Source of the DNA: Aquibium carbonis
GTDB taxonomy: Bacteria; Pseudomonadota; Alphaproteobacteria; Rhizobiales; Rhizobiaceae
DNA: 64,000 bases
NCBI RefSeq assembly: GCF_003970795.1
Contig: NZ_RWKW01000043.1
Location: forward strand, 1-64,000
Reading direction: 5' to 3'
The position numbers and the translations under genes were made by a program. Position 1 is the stretch's first letter, and each line of letters opens with the position of its first letter. Shown in pieces: positions 21,674 through 30,790 of this stretch. The notes under the pieces are model-generated. The model saw only the letters and a program-made list of their open reading frames with translations, had not been told where the DNA came from and ran no database searches.

Positions 21674-23959
21674 ATGACAGCACGCACCGAAATACTGGAC
21701 GGCCTCGGCCTGAGCGAACCGGTGACACCCTACGAAGGCCGGCGGCTGGCGGCGCTGCCGGGCATCATCAGCGTCGTCGCGGCGCTGGTCTGCGCGGCGG
21801 TCTCCTTCGTCATCCTGGTCGGCATGGGGCCGGTGGCCCCGACCCAGAACGTCATGCTGGGACTGATCGCGATCAACGTCGCGCTGATCCTGCTGCTCTG
21901 CTTCCTGATCGGCCGGGAAGTCCATCAGATCTTCCAGGCGCGGCGGCGCGGCAAGGCGGCCTCCCGGCTTCACGTGCGCATCGTCGGCCTGTTCTCGGCC
22001 ATCGCGGCGGTGCCGGCGATCATCATCGCGGTGGTGGCCTCGATCACGCTCGACATCGGCCTCGACCGCTGGTTCGAGCTGAAGACCAAGACGATCGTCA
22101 GCTCCTCGCTGTCGATCGCCGAAGCCTATGTGCAGGAAAACGCCCGCAATCTCCAGGGCACCAGCCTGTCGATGGCGATCGATCTCGACCAGCGCCGGAC
22201 CCTTTACGGCCTCGACCGGACCGGCTTTCGCCAGCTGTTGACCCAGCAGGCCGTCGGACGGGCGCTGGCCCATGCGGCGCTGGTGCGGATCGACGGAACG
22301 GTCATCCTCCAGGCCGACACGCGCGCCGATTTTACCATGCCGCCGCCGCCGCCCGGGGCGCTGCGCGACGCGGCCGGCGGCGCACCGGTGCTGATCGAAC
22401 CGCGAACGCGCAACATCGTCGGCGCCATCATCCGGCTGCGCGACATCGAGGACGCCTATCTCTACACGCTGCGGCTCGTCGACCCCGAGGTCATCCGCGC
22501 GCGCCAGATCGTGCAGGCCAATGCCGAGGACTACACCGACCTCGAGAGCAGCCGCACGACGGTACAGATCGCGTTCGCCGTGATCTATCTCGGCCTGACG
22601 CTGATCATCGTGCTGTCGGCGATCTGGACGGGCATCGCGGTCGCCGACCGGCTGGTGCGGCCGATCCGCCGCCTGATCGGCGCGGCCGACGAGGTGGCGA
22701 CCGGCAATCTCGACGTGGCGGTGCCGGTGCGCAACTCCGACGGCGATGTGGCCTCGCTGTCCGACACGTTCAACAAGATGCTGTTGCAGCTGAAATCGCA
22801 GCGCAACGAGATCCTGGCTGCCAAGGACCAGATCGACGAGCGCCGCCGCTTTTCTGAGGCGGTGCTGGCCAGCGTCAGCGCCGGGATCGTCGGCGTCGAC
22901 GCCGACGGCCTGATCACCATCGTCAACCGCTCGGCCGAGACCATGCTGTCGATCGACGCGGGCCAGTCGGAAGGCCAGAAGCTGTCGTCGGTGCTGCCGC
23001 ATTTCGGGCGCGTGTTCGAACTCGCCCGTTCGTCGGGAAAGCCCGTCTATCGCGAGCAGGTGGTGTTCACGCGGCGCGGCGTGGAGCGGACCTTCAACGT
23101 GCAGGTGACGATCGAGGAGGGCAAGGGCGAATCGGAGCTACCCTCCTTCGTGGTGACGATCGACGACATCACCGACCTCGTGCAGGCGCAGCGCTCGTCC
23201 GCCTGGGCCGACGTCGCCCGACGCATCGCCCACGAGATCAAGAACCCGCTGACGCCGATCCAGCTTTCGGCCGAGCGCATCCGTCGCCGTTACGGCAAGG
23301 TCATCACCGAGGACCGCGAGGTCTTCGACCAGTGCACGGACACGATCATTCGCCAGGTCGGGGACATCGGCCGCATGGTCGACGAGTTCTCCGCCTTCGC
23401 CCGCATGCCGAAGCCGGCGCTGGAGGTGATGGACCTGCGCGAGGCGCTGCGCGAGGCGTCGTTCCTGGTGGAGGTCTCGAAGGCCGACATCGAGTTTCGG
23501 CGCGATTTCGGCGCGACGCCGCTCACCGGCCGCTTCGACAGCCGGCTGATGAGCCAGGCCTTCGGCAACCTGATCAAGAACGCCGCCGAGGCGATCGAAT
23601 CGGCCGAACGCACCGACGACGTCCACGGCGTGATCCAGATCGACGCGCATTGCGACGATGGCTGGATTTCGGTCGACATCAAGGACAATGGCAAGGGGCT
23701 GCCGGCGGAGAATCGCCAGCGCCTGCTCGAGCCCTACATGACCACCCGCGCCAAGGGCACCGGCCTAGGCCTGGCGATCGTCAAGAAGATCGTCGAGGAG
23801 CATGGCGGTCGCATCGAGCTGCACGACGCGCCGGCGGATTTCTACGGGGGGCGCGGCGCGCTCATCCGCGTGGTGCTGCCCTCGACGTCGGCCGACGAGG
23901 CGGCGGTCGCTTCCGGAGATCAAGACAATCAAGACAAGCAGGTGAACAATGGCGTCTGA
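21674..23959 (+). CDS. ntrY: Nitrogen regulation sensor histidine kinase NtrY
   Basis: 761-residue membrane sensor kinase paired with NtrX, linked in alphaproteobacteria to nitrogen, redox and envelope control. N-terminal membrane segments lie at about 27-52, 58-79 and 96-118; an extracytoplasmic sensor region follows to about 290; another membrane segment about 297-320 leads into HAMP (RLVRPIRRLIGAADEVATG), PAS (about 385-490), the phosphoacceptor H520 in [19 protein letters not shown], and the ATPase domain with NLIKNAAEAIES and GTGLGLAIVKKI. The start is uncertain: ATG 21674 chosen; a GTG at 21656 is in frame. The 3' end overlaps ntrX by 11 bases. Confidence 0.96.
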   Translation: MTARTEILDGLGLSEPVTPYEGRRLAALPGIISVVAALVCAAVSFVILVGMGPVAPTQNVMLGLIAINVALILLLCFLIGREVHQIFQARRRGKAASRLHVRIVGLFSAIAAVPAIIIAVVASITLDIGLDRWFELKTKTIVSSSLSIAEAYVQENARNLQGTSLSMAIDLDQRRTLYGLDRTGFRQLLTQQAVGRALAHAALVRIDGTVILQADTRADFTMPPPPPGALRDAAGGAPVLIEPRTRNIVGAIIRLRDIEDAYLYTLRLVDPEVIRARQIVQANAEDYTDLESSRTTVQIAFAVIYLGLTLIIVLSAIWTGIAVADRLVRPIRRLIGAADEVATGNLDVAVPVRNSDGDVASLSDTFNKMLLQLKSQRNEILAAKDQIDERRRFSEAVLASVSAGIVGVDADGLITIVNRSAETMLSIDAGQSEGQKLSSVLPHFGRVFELARSSGKPVYREQVVFTRRGVERTFNVQVTIEEGKGESELPSFVVTIDDITDLVQAQRSSAWADVARRIAHEIKNPLTPIQLSAERIRRRYGKVITEDREVFDQCTDTIIRQVGDIGRMVDEFSAFARMPKPALEVMDLREALREASFLVEVSKADIEFRRDFGATPLTGRFDSRLMSQAFGNLIKNAAEAIESAERTDDVHGVIQIDAHCDDGWISVDIKDNGKGLPAENRQRLLEPYMTTRAKGTGLGLAIVKKIVEEHGGRIELHDAPADFYGGRGALIRVVLPSTSADEAAVASGDQDNQDKQVNNGV

Positions 23960-25310
23960 CATTCTCGTCGTCGATGATGAGGAAGACATCCGCGAACTCG
24001 TCGCCGGCATCCTGAGCGACGAGGGCCACGAAACCCGGACGGCCTTCGACAGCGACAGTGCGCTGGCTGCCATCGCCGACCGCGTGCCCCGGCTGATCCT
24101 GCTCGACATCTGGCTGCAAGGGTCGCGGATGGACGGGCTGGCGCTGCTGGACGAGATCAAGACGATCCACCCGAACGTGCCGGTGGTGATGATCTCGGGC
24201 CATGGCACGATCGAGACGGCGGTGTCGGCGCTTCGGCGCGGCGCCTACGACTTCATCGAAAAGCCGTTCAAGGCCGACCGCCTGCTTCTGATCTGCGACC
24301 GGGCGCTGGAGACCTCCAAGCTGAGGCGCGAGGTGACGGAGCTGAAGAAGCGCACCGCCGACACCTTCGACCTGATCGGCAATTCCGCGGCGATGAACCA
24401 CCTGCGCCAGACCATCGAGCGCATCGCCCCGACCAACAGCCGGGTGATGATCATCGGACCGTCGGGCTCCGGCAAGGAGTCGGCGGCGCGCGCCATGCAT
24501 GCGATCTCGTCGCGCAAGGACGGTCCGTTCGTGTCCGTCAACGCGGCATCCATCACCCCCGACCGCATGGAGATCGAGATGTTCGGCACCGAGCCCAACG
24601 GCTCGGAGCGCAAGGTGGGCGCGCTGGAGGAGGCGCATCGCGGCACGCTCTATCTCGACGAGGTGGCCGACATGCCGCGCGAGACGCAAAACAAGATCAT
24701 GCGCGTGCTCGTCGACCAGCAGTTCGAGCGGGTGGGCGGAGCCAAGCGCGTCAAGGTGGACGTGCGCATCATCTCGTCCACGGCGCAGAACCTCGAGGCG
24801 ATGATCGCCGAGGGTCGGTTCCGCGAGGACCTCTACCATCGCCTCGCCGTGGTGCCCGTGCTGGTGCCGCCGCTGTCGGAACGGCGCGAGGACATTCCCT
24901 ACCTGGTCGATCACTTCATGAAGCAGATCGTGCGCCAGTCCGGCATCAAGAACCGGCGCATCGGCGACGACGTGCTGGCCGTGCTCCAGGCCCACAATTG
25001 GCCAGGCAACGTGCGCCAGCTGCGCAACAACGTCGAGCGGCTGATGATCCTGTCGCGCGGCGAGAACGTGGACGCGCCGATCACCGCCGATCTGCTGCCG
25101 GCCGAGATCGGCGACGTCATGCCGCGCACGCCGAGCCAGTCCGACCAGCACATCATGGCGCTGCCGCTGCGCGAGGCGCGCGAACTGTTCGAGAAGGAAT
25201 ATCTCATCGCCCAGATCAATCGCTTCGGCGGCAACATCTCGCGCACGGCCGAGTTCATTGGTATGGAACGGTCCGCCCTGCACAGGAAGCTGAAGTCGCT
25301 CGGCGTTTAG
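23949..25310 (+). CDS. ntrX: Response regulator NtrX
   Basis: 453 residues, partner of NtrY. Receiver 1-120 with D53 in LLDIWLQG; AAA+ domain with Walker A GPSGSGKESAAR, Walker B GTLYLDEVADM and a C-terminal Fis-type helix-turn-helix (GNISRTAEFIGMERSALHRK). The GAFTGA loop that contacts sigma-54 is missing: the equivalent place reads EMFGTEPNGSERKVGALEE. This is known for NtrX of Brucella and relatives, and implies a mode of control other than classical sigma-54 remodelling. Translationally coupled to ntrY by overlap. Confidence 0.96.
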   Translation: MASDILVVDDEEDIRELVAGILSDEGHETRTAFDSDSALAAIADRVPRLILLDIWLQGSRMDGLALLDEIKTIHPNVPVVMISGHGTIETAVSALRRGAYDFIEKPFKADRLLLICDRALETSKLRREVTELKKRTADTFDLIGNSAAMNHLRQTIERIAPTNSRVMIIGPSGSGKESAARAMHAISSRKDGPFVSVNAASITPDRMEIEMFGTEPNGSERKVGALEEAHRGTLYLDEVADMPRETQNKIMRVLVDQQFERVGGAKRVKVDVRIISSTAQNLEAMIAEGRFREDLYHRLAVVPVLVPPLSERREDIPYLVDHFMKQIVRQSGIKNRRIGDDVLAVLQAHNWPGNVRQLRNNVERLMILSRGENVDAPITADLLPAEIGDVMPRTPSQSDQHIMALPLREARELFEKEYLIAQINRFGGNISRTAEFIGMERSALHRKLKSLGV

Positions 25311-25332
25311 GATCTGCGGTTCGGAGCCAGAC

Positions 25333-26709
25333 ATGCGTGTGATCATTTGCGGCGCGGGCCAGGTCGGCTACGGGATCGCCGAGCGGCTCGCGGCCGAACA
25401 GAACGACGTCTCGGTCATCGACACGTCACCCGAGCTGATTCGCACCATCCGCGACCAGCTCGACGTGCGCGGCTTCGTCGGCCATGGCGCGCACCCCGAC
25501 GTGCTCGAGGCGGCCGGCGCACAGCAGGCCGACATGTTCATCGCCGTCACGCTCTACGACGAGGTGAACATGACCGCCTGCCAGGTGGCGCACTCGCTGT
25601 TCAACATTCCCACCAAGATCGCGCGCATCCGCGCCCAGTCCTATCTGCAGCCGCACTACCAGAACCTGTTCTCGCGCGAGAACCTGCCGATCGACGTGAT
25701 CATCTCGCCCGAGATCGAGGTGGGCGAGATGGTGCTGCGCCGCATCGCCATTCCCGGCGCCACCGACGTCGTGCGCTTTGCCGACGACAAGGTCGCGATG
25801 GTGGCGATCGAATGCCTGGAGGAATGCCCGGTCATCAACACGCCATTGTCGCAGCTGTCCGACCTGTTTCCGGACCTGCCGTCGACGGTGGTGGGCGTGT
25901 GGCGCAACAACCGCCTGTTCATCCCGCATTCGGCCGACCAGCTGGTGGCGGGCGACGTCGCCTATGTGGTGACGTCCAAGGACCAGGTTCGCCGCACGCT
26001 CGGGCTGTTCGGCCACGAGGAGGCCGAAGCGCTGCGCATCGTCATCGGCGGCGGCGGCAACATCGGGCTCTACGTCGCCAAGGCGCTGGAGGCCCGCCAG
26101 TCGCGTACCAAGGTGAAGATCATCGAGGACACCCGCGAGCGCGCCATCGCGATCGCCGACAAGCTGCGCCGGACGGTGGTCCTGCATGGCAGCGCGCTGG
26201 ACCAGAAGCTGCTGCTGGAAGCCGACATCCAGGACGCCGACCTGATGGTGGCGCTGACCAACAACGACCAGGTGAACATCCTGGCGAGCGTGATGGCCAA
26301 GCGCCTGGGCTGCAAGTCCAACCTGGCGCTGATCAACAACCCGACCTATCACGACTTCACCCGCACGCTGGGCATCGACGCCCACGTGAACCCGCGTTCG
26401 GTGACCATCAGCCGCGTGCTGCAGCACGTCCGCCGCGGCCGAATCCGCGCCGTCCACAGCATCCAGCGCGGCACCGCCGAGATCATCGAGGCCGAGGCGC
26501 TGGAGACGTCGCCGCTGGTCGGCTCGCCACTGCGGGACCTGAAGCTGCCCGACGGCATGCGGCTCGGCATGATCTATCGCGACGGCACGGCCATCAAGCC
26601 CAACGGCTCGACGCTGATCCGCCCGAAGGACCGCGTCATCATCTTCGCCATGGACACCGCCGTGCGCCAGGTGGAGCAGATGTTCCGGGTCAGTCTCGAA
26701 TTCTTCTGA
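25333..26709 (+). CDS. trkA: Trk system potassium uptake regulatory protein TrkA
   Basis: Peripheral NAD(H)-binding gating subunit for a Trk/Ktr potassium channel. 458 residues, two RCK repeats. RCK-N Rossmann motifs are GAGQVGYGIAERLA at the start and GGGGNIGLYVAKALE at about 238, each followed by an RCK-C domain (about 145-225 and 370-455). No trkH transporter gene lies nearby. It starts 22 bases after ntrX and belongs to the conserved ntrBCYX-trkA-dat-hfq-hflX block. Confidence 0.96.
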   Translation: MRVIICGAGQVGYGIAERLAAEQNDVSVIDTSPELIRTIRDQLDVRGFVGHGAHPDVLEAAGAQQADMFIAVTLYDEVNMTACQVAHSLFNIPTKIARIRAQSYLQPHYQNLFSRENLPIDVIISPEIEVGEMVLRRIAIPGATDVVRFADDKVAMVAIECLEECPVINTPLSQLSDLFPDLPSTVVGVWRNNRLFIPHSADQLVAGDVAYVVTSKDQVRRTLGLFGHEEAEALRIVIGGGGNIGLYVAKALEARQSRTKVKIIEDTRERAIAIADKLRRTVVLHGSALDQKLLLEADIQDADLMVALTNNDQVNILASVMAKRLGCKSNLALINNPTYHDFTRTLGIDAHVNPRSVTISRVLQHVRRGRIRAVHSIQRGTAEIIEAEALETSPLVGSPLRDLKLPDGMRLGMIYRDGTAIKPNGSTLIRPKDRVIIFAMDTAVRQVEQMFRVSLEFF

Positions 26710-26766
26710 TCAATCCGGCCGGCTTCGCATCGGGCGGAGCAGGCCTACAAGCCTTGCGGGGACACG

Positions 26767-27627
26767 ATGCCGCGGATCGCCTACGTCAATGGTCGCTATG
26801 TCCGGCACGCCGATGCCGCGGTGAATGTCGAGGATCGCGGCTACCAGTTCGCCGACGGCGTCTACGAGGTGTGCGAGGTGGCGCGCGGCTACATCGTCGA
26901 CATGAAGCGGCATCTCGACCGTCTCGACCGCTCGCTGCGCGCGCTTTCGATCGCCTGGCCGATGCACCGCAGGGCGTTCGAACTGGTGCTGCGCGAGGTG
27001 GTGAACCGCAACGGCGTGCTCAACGGCCTCGTCTACCTGCAGGTGACGCGCGGCGTGGCGCCGCGCGACTTCCTGTTTCCGGCGCAGGCGGCTCCGGCGG
27101 TGGTCATCACCGCCAGGAAGGTGGACCCGGCGATTGCCGCCCGCCGCGCCGAAACCGGCATCAAGGTGATCACCGTGCCGGAAAACCGCTGGGACCGCGT
27201 CGACATCAAGTCGGTCGGGCTGCTGCCCAACGTGCTGGCCAAGCAGGCGGCCAAGGAAGCGGGCGCGCAGGAGGCCTGGTTCGTCGACACCGACGGCACG
27301 GTGAAGGAGGGCGGATCGTCGAACGCCTGGATCGTCACGGCCGATGGCCGGCTCGTCACCCGTCCGGCCGAGCACGGCATCCTGCGCGGCATCACCCGCA
27401 CGACCCTGCTGGAGGTCGCCGCCGGGCTCGGCCTCGCCGTGGAGGAGCGCGGCTTCACCGTGGCCGAGGCCAAGGCGGCGCGTGAGGCCTTCATCTCGTC
27501 GGCCACGACGATCGCCATGCCGGTGGTGGAGATCGACGGAAGCCCGATCGCCAACGGCCATCCCGGCAGCATGGTCCTTTCCCTGCGGGCGGCTTTTTTT
27601 GACGTTGCGGAAAAATGCCAAGCCTGA
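26767..27627 (+). CDS. dat: D-amino-acid aminotransferase (class IV)
   Basis: PLP enzyme of fold type IV, 286 residues. Typical features: YVNGRYV, VEDRGYQFADGVYEV, LVYLQVTRGVAPRDF, the PLP-lysine region VDIKSVGLLPNVLAKQAA, and EGGSSNAWIV. Family members exchange amino groups between D-amino acids and 2-oxo acids for peptidoglycan precursors. Assignment to the D-amino-acid rather than branched-chain class rests on the DIKS..LLPNVLAK block; not certain. It lies between trkA and hfq, the standard rhizobial place. Confidence 0.88.
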   Translation: MPRIAYVNGRYVRHADAAVNVEDRGYQFADGVYEVCEVARGYIVDMKRHLDRLDRSLRALSIAWPMHRRAFELVLREVVNRNGVLNGLVYLQVTRGVAPRDFLFPAQAAPAVVITARKVDPAIAARRAETGIKVITVPENRWDRVDIKSVGLLPNVLAKQAAKEAGAQEAWFVDTDGTVKEGGSSNAWIVTADGRLVTRPAEHGILRGITRTTLLEVAAGLGLAVEERGFTVAEAKAAREAFISSATTIAMPVVEIDGSPIANGHPGSMVLSLRAAFFDVAEKCQA

Positions 27628-27767
27628 TAACCGCTTGTGCCTAGGGGAATGACGCGCAAGGGTTTGGCGCGCATTTCGGAGGCGGGTCATTTCCGTGTGC
27701 TTGGATCGAGCGTCGTCAGCTGGACGCCGTCGTGCACGGGCTAGGGGAACGGCGGAAGATAAGAAAA

Positions 27768-28016
27768 ATGGCGGAACGTTCGCAGAACCTTCAGGACTTG
27801 TTTCTCAATTCGGTCCGGAAGAGCAAGAATCCTCTCACGATCTTCCTGATCAACGGCGTCAAGCTCACCGGAGTTGTCACCTCCTTCGACAATTTCTGCG
27901 TTCTGCTGCGTCGCGATGGACATTCGCAGCTCGTCTACAAGCACGCCATTTCCACCATCATGCCGAGCCAGCCGGTTCAGATGTTCGATGGTGAGGATGC
28001 CGGTCGGGATAGCTGA
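27768..28016 (+). CDS. hfq: RNA chaperone Hfq
   Basis: 82-residue Sm-like protein forming hexameric rings that pair small RNAs with mRNAs; in rhizobia it also affects NifA and nodulation. Sm1 ([20 protein letters not shown] and [16 protein letters not shown]) and Sm2 ([17 protein letters not shown]) are complete. The ATG at 27768 with GGAAG ten bases upstream is preferred to an in-frame upstream GTG at 27732. Its stop is immediately followed by the hflX TTG. Confidence 0.97.
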   Translation: MAERSQNLQDLFLNSVRKSKNPLTIFLINGVKLTGVVTSFDNFCVLLRRDGHSQLVYKHAISTIMPSQPVQMFDGEDAGRDS

Positions 28017-29399
28017 TTGGACGCAAACAGTCCGGGTGGGCGCCAGCAGGGGGCAAAGGAACGGCAGGCCGACGGCCTTCCGGCCAAGGCCACGCGCGCC
28101 ATCATCATCGTGCCGGTCCTGCCCCGCTATCACCGCGACGACGACGAGCACACCGGCCGGCCGCGGCTGACTCGGTCGCCCGAGGCGCGCCATGACGAGG
28201 CCGTGGGCCTTGCCCGCGCCATCGACCTCGAGCCCGTCCATACCGAGATCGTCACGGTCAACGATCCGCGCCCGGCGACGCTGATCGGCACCGGCAAGAT
28301 CGAAGAACTGGCCGAGACGATCAAGGAAACCGGGGCGACGCTGGTCGTCGTCGACCACCCGCTGACCCCGGTGCAGCAGCGCAATCTCGAAAAGGGGTTG
28401 AACGCCAAGGTGCTGGACCGCACCGGCATCATCCTGGAAATCTTCGGCGAGCGCGCGCGCACCAAGGAAGGCACGCTGCAGGTGGAACTCGCGCACCTGA
28501 ACTACCAGAAGGGCCGGCTGGTGCGCAGCTGGACCCACCTGGAACGCCAGCGCGGCGGCGCGGGATTTCTCGGCGGTCCCGGCGAGACCCAGATCGAGGC
28601 CGACCGGCGCATCCTGCAAGACAAGATCACCAAGCTGAAGCGCGAGCTGGAAACGGTGAAGCGCACCCGCGAGCTGCACCGCGCCAAGCGCAAGAAGGTG
28701 CCGTTCCCGGTGGTGGCGATCGTCGGCTACACCAATGCCGGCAAGTCGACGCTGTTCAACCGGCTGACCGGCGCGGCCGTGCTGGCCGAAGACATGCTGT
28801 TTGCCACGCTCGACCCGACGCTGCGCCGGGTGAAGCTGCCGCATGGCGCGACCGTGATCCTGTCGGACACGGTGGGCTTCATCTCCGACCTGCCGACCCA
28901 TCTCGTCGCCGCCTTCCGCGCCACGCTGGAAGAGGTGGTGGAGGCCGACCTCGTCATCCATTTGCGCGACATTTCCGACCCCGACACGGCCGCCCAGGCC
29001 GAGGACGTGGAGCGGATTCTCGCCGACCTCGGCGTCGAGGTGTCGCCGGACGGCAAGGTGATCGAGGTGTGGAACAAGGTCGACCGCCTGGACGCCGGCA
29101 CGCGCGAGCGGCTGGTCCTGTCGGGCGGTAGCGACGGCGCCCCGTCGCCCATCGTCGTCTCGGCGATCACCGGAGAGGGCGTCGACCAGCTGATGCGGCA
29201 GGTGGAGGCCAGGCTGTCCGGCGAACTGGCCGAGATGACCGTGCACCTGACGCCCGAGCGCATGAACCTGATCGACTGGCTCTACCGCAACGCCGACGTG
29301 CTCGCCCGCGAAGACCTCGAGGACGGCGGCATGGAGCTCAGGCTGCGCGTGACGCAGTCGATGCGCGACGAGGTGGAGGAGCGGTTGAGCGGGAGGTGA
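28017..29399 (+). CDS. hflX: GTPase HflX, ribosome-associated
   Basis: 460-residue GTPase that splits stalled or heat-damaged 70S ribosomes. N-terminal HflX domain about 45-205 (ATLIGTGKIEEL, VVVDHPLTPVQQRNLEK, GFLGGPGETQIE), coiled-coil link, then G domain with G1 VGYTNAGKSTLFN, G3 DTVGFISDLP and G4 NKVD. The TTG at 28017 directly after the hfq stop is the only usable start before the conserved domain, so translation is probably coupled to hfq. An island (29.4-32.0 kb) separates it from mazG, which in related genomes usually follows closely. Confidence 0.94.
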   Translation: MDANSPGGRQQGAKERQADGLPAKATRAIIIVPVLPRYHRDDDEHTGRPRLTRSPEARHDEAVGLARAIDLEPVHTEIVTVNDPRPATLIGTGKIEELAETIKETGATLVVVDHPLTPVQQRNLEKGLNAKVLDRTGIILEIFGERARTKEGTLQVELAHLNYQKGRLVRSWTHLERQRGGAGFLGGPGETQIEADRRILQDKITKLKRELETVKRTRELHRAKRKKVPFPVVAIVGYTNAGKSTLFNRLTGAAVLAEDMLFATLDPTLRRVKLPHGATVILSDTVGFISDLPTHLVAAFRATLEEVVEADLVIHLRDISDPDTAAQAEDVERILADLGVEVSPDGKVIEVWNKVDRLDAGTRERLVLSGGSDGAPSPIVVSAITGEGVDQLMRQVEARLSGELAEMTVHLTPERMNLIDWLYRNADVLAREDLEDGGMELRLRVTQSMRDEVEERLSGR

Positions 29400-29662
29400 G
29401 GGGGGCGGGGCGTCAGAAGCGAAGCCTGGAGGGGCCGGGCGCGTTCAATTCCGACCGATTGATGACCGTTCGACGTGCTGTCGTTGCTGCCATAAATCTA
29501 ACGCTCGTTCGCTTCCGCCAAACGGCACACGCGTCCTTTTTTCAGCGGCTCCACTCATACGCCGTCAACGCCGCTCTGCGACTATTTTGTCTGCCAGACA
29601 CGCGATGCAGATGTACTCGGCTCGCTCACTAGAATCGGATTTCAACCGAACGAGCGACGTCT
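29400..29662. other. Junction between hflX and the restriction-modification island
   Basis: 263 bases. The first 50 are GC-rich; from about 29450 base composition drops noticeably, with runs such as CCTTTTTTCAG. No gene seen on either strand. It looks like the left boundary of inserted DNA. Confidence 0.4.
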
Positions 29663-30790
29663 TTAGCCTCTCGAAAGGGCGACCTTGCCGAGCGAGGCTC
29701 CACGCATTCTCACAGCGCGTAGGGCTTTCCTTTCCGCATCACTCAGTACGTTTGCCGGGGCACGCGCAGTGGGATCGCCTGCAAACGCTTCTGGGTCCAG
29801 TTGCCAGCCCATTTGGTCGGCTAGGCATTCCGCAAAGGCTTTGGCCATCGGTGGTGGAACGGCATTTCCCACCTGACGGTATTGCTGCAAACGGGGAATC
29901 CGATCCGGCCAACGGAAATCGTCTGAAAAGCCTTGAAGTCGCGCGCTCTCGCGCACCGTGACGACTCTATGGTGCTTGTAGTGAACCGGCCGTAGCGGAC
30001 TGAAATTTCCCGATCCAGCGCGAAGCGTGTACGACGGACGCTCGGGATGCAAACGATCGTGAAACGATCCGCGCTCGCGCTTTCCCGGCTCCAAAGCGCT
30101 CAAACGGGCGACCATGTCGGCCGAATGCAAGGTAGGTTCGTGGTTGTAGATGCCGGTTTCACCGAACTCGCCTGCGTCGGGCAAATCGTCTATCGCGTCT
30201 GAGGCCGAGAGATAGGGACGGTTGGCCGAGCCATGCGTCGGGCCTGGGAAGCGCACCGGTTTTCTGCCTATCACGCCTAGCACGACAAGGCGCTTTCGGT
30301 TCTGCGGTACGCCGAATTCCGCAGCCGACACGACACAATGATCGACGGAATAATCGAGCGCTCGCAGTTCGGCCTTGACCTCGTCGAGAAACTCGCCGCC
30401 CGAGATCGCCGCGAGATTGGGCACGTTTTCGAGCATGAAAGCCGACGGCCGAAGCTCGTCCACGAGTCTGATAAAATGACCGATCAGATCTGCTCGAATG
30501 TCTCGCTTGCCCTGCCTTTTGCCGGCGATCGAAAACGGCTGACAGGGAGGGCCACCAGCGATGAAATCGACGGTCTTTAAGTTTGCCAGCCGAAGAAGTT
30601 CGCATCCGGTTGCGACATTGAGATCGGCGATGAAGCCCGTGCTTCCGCGATAGTCGTGGTTATAATTGTATACGTCCACGGCCCGAGCATCGAGCTCGAA
30701 TCCGGCGGCCACATTGAGGCCCGCATCCAGAAACCCGGTGGAAAGCCCGCCGCAGCCGGCGAACAGTTCAATCCCGATCGGCTTCGTCAT
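29663..30790 (-). CDS. DNA (cytosine-5-)-methyltransferase
   Basis: 375-residue C5-methyltransferase. Motif I is ELFAGCGGLSTGFLDAG, motif IV with the catalytic cysteine is GGPPCQPFSIAGK, motif VI LENV, motif VIII QNRKRLVV, IX region RLHPERPSYTLRAG and motif X QYRQVGNAVPPPMAKA. The target-recognition region lies at about 200-280; its site cannot be read from sequence alone. The ATG overlaps the stop of the endonuclease gene by ATGA, so both are one operon. No key motif is missing, so it should still methylate and protect the genome even though the nuclease gene is interrupted. Base composition is lower in GC than the surrounding genes, consistent with transfer. Confidence 0.93.
   Translation of the reverse strand: MTKPIGIELFAGCGGLSTGFLDAGLNVAAGFELDARAVDVYNYNHDYRGSTGFIADLNVATGCELLRLANLKTVDFIAGGPPCQPFSIAGKRQGKRDIRADLIGHFIRLVDELRPSAFMLENVPNLAAISGGEFLDEVKAELRALDYSVDHCVVSAAEFGVPQNRKRLVVLGVIGRKPVRFPGPTHGSANRPYLSASDAIDDLPDAGEFGETGIYNHEPTLHSADMVARLSALEPGKRERGSFHDRLHPERPSYTLRAGSGNFSPLRPVHYKHHRVVTVRESARLQGFSDDFRWPDRIPRLQQYRQVGNAVPPPMAKAFAECLADQMGWQLDPEAFAGDPTARAPANVLSDAERKALRAVRMRGASLGKVALSRG

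Noticed and set aside
25347-27485. 712-codon plus-strand frame overlapping trkA and dat
   Set aside because: Runs across two recognised genes in another frame and has repetitive Arg/Gly/His composition.
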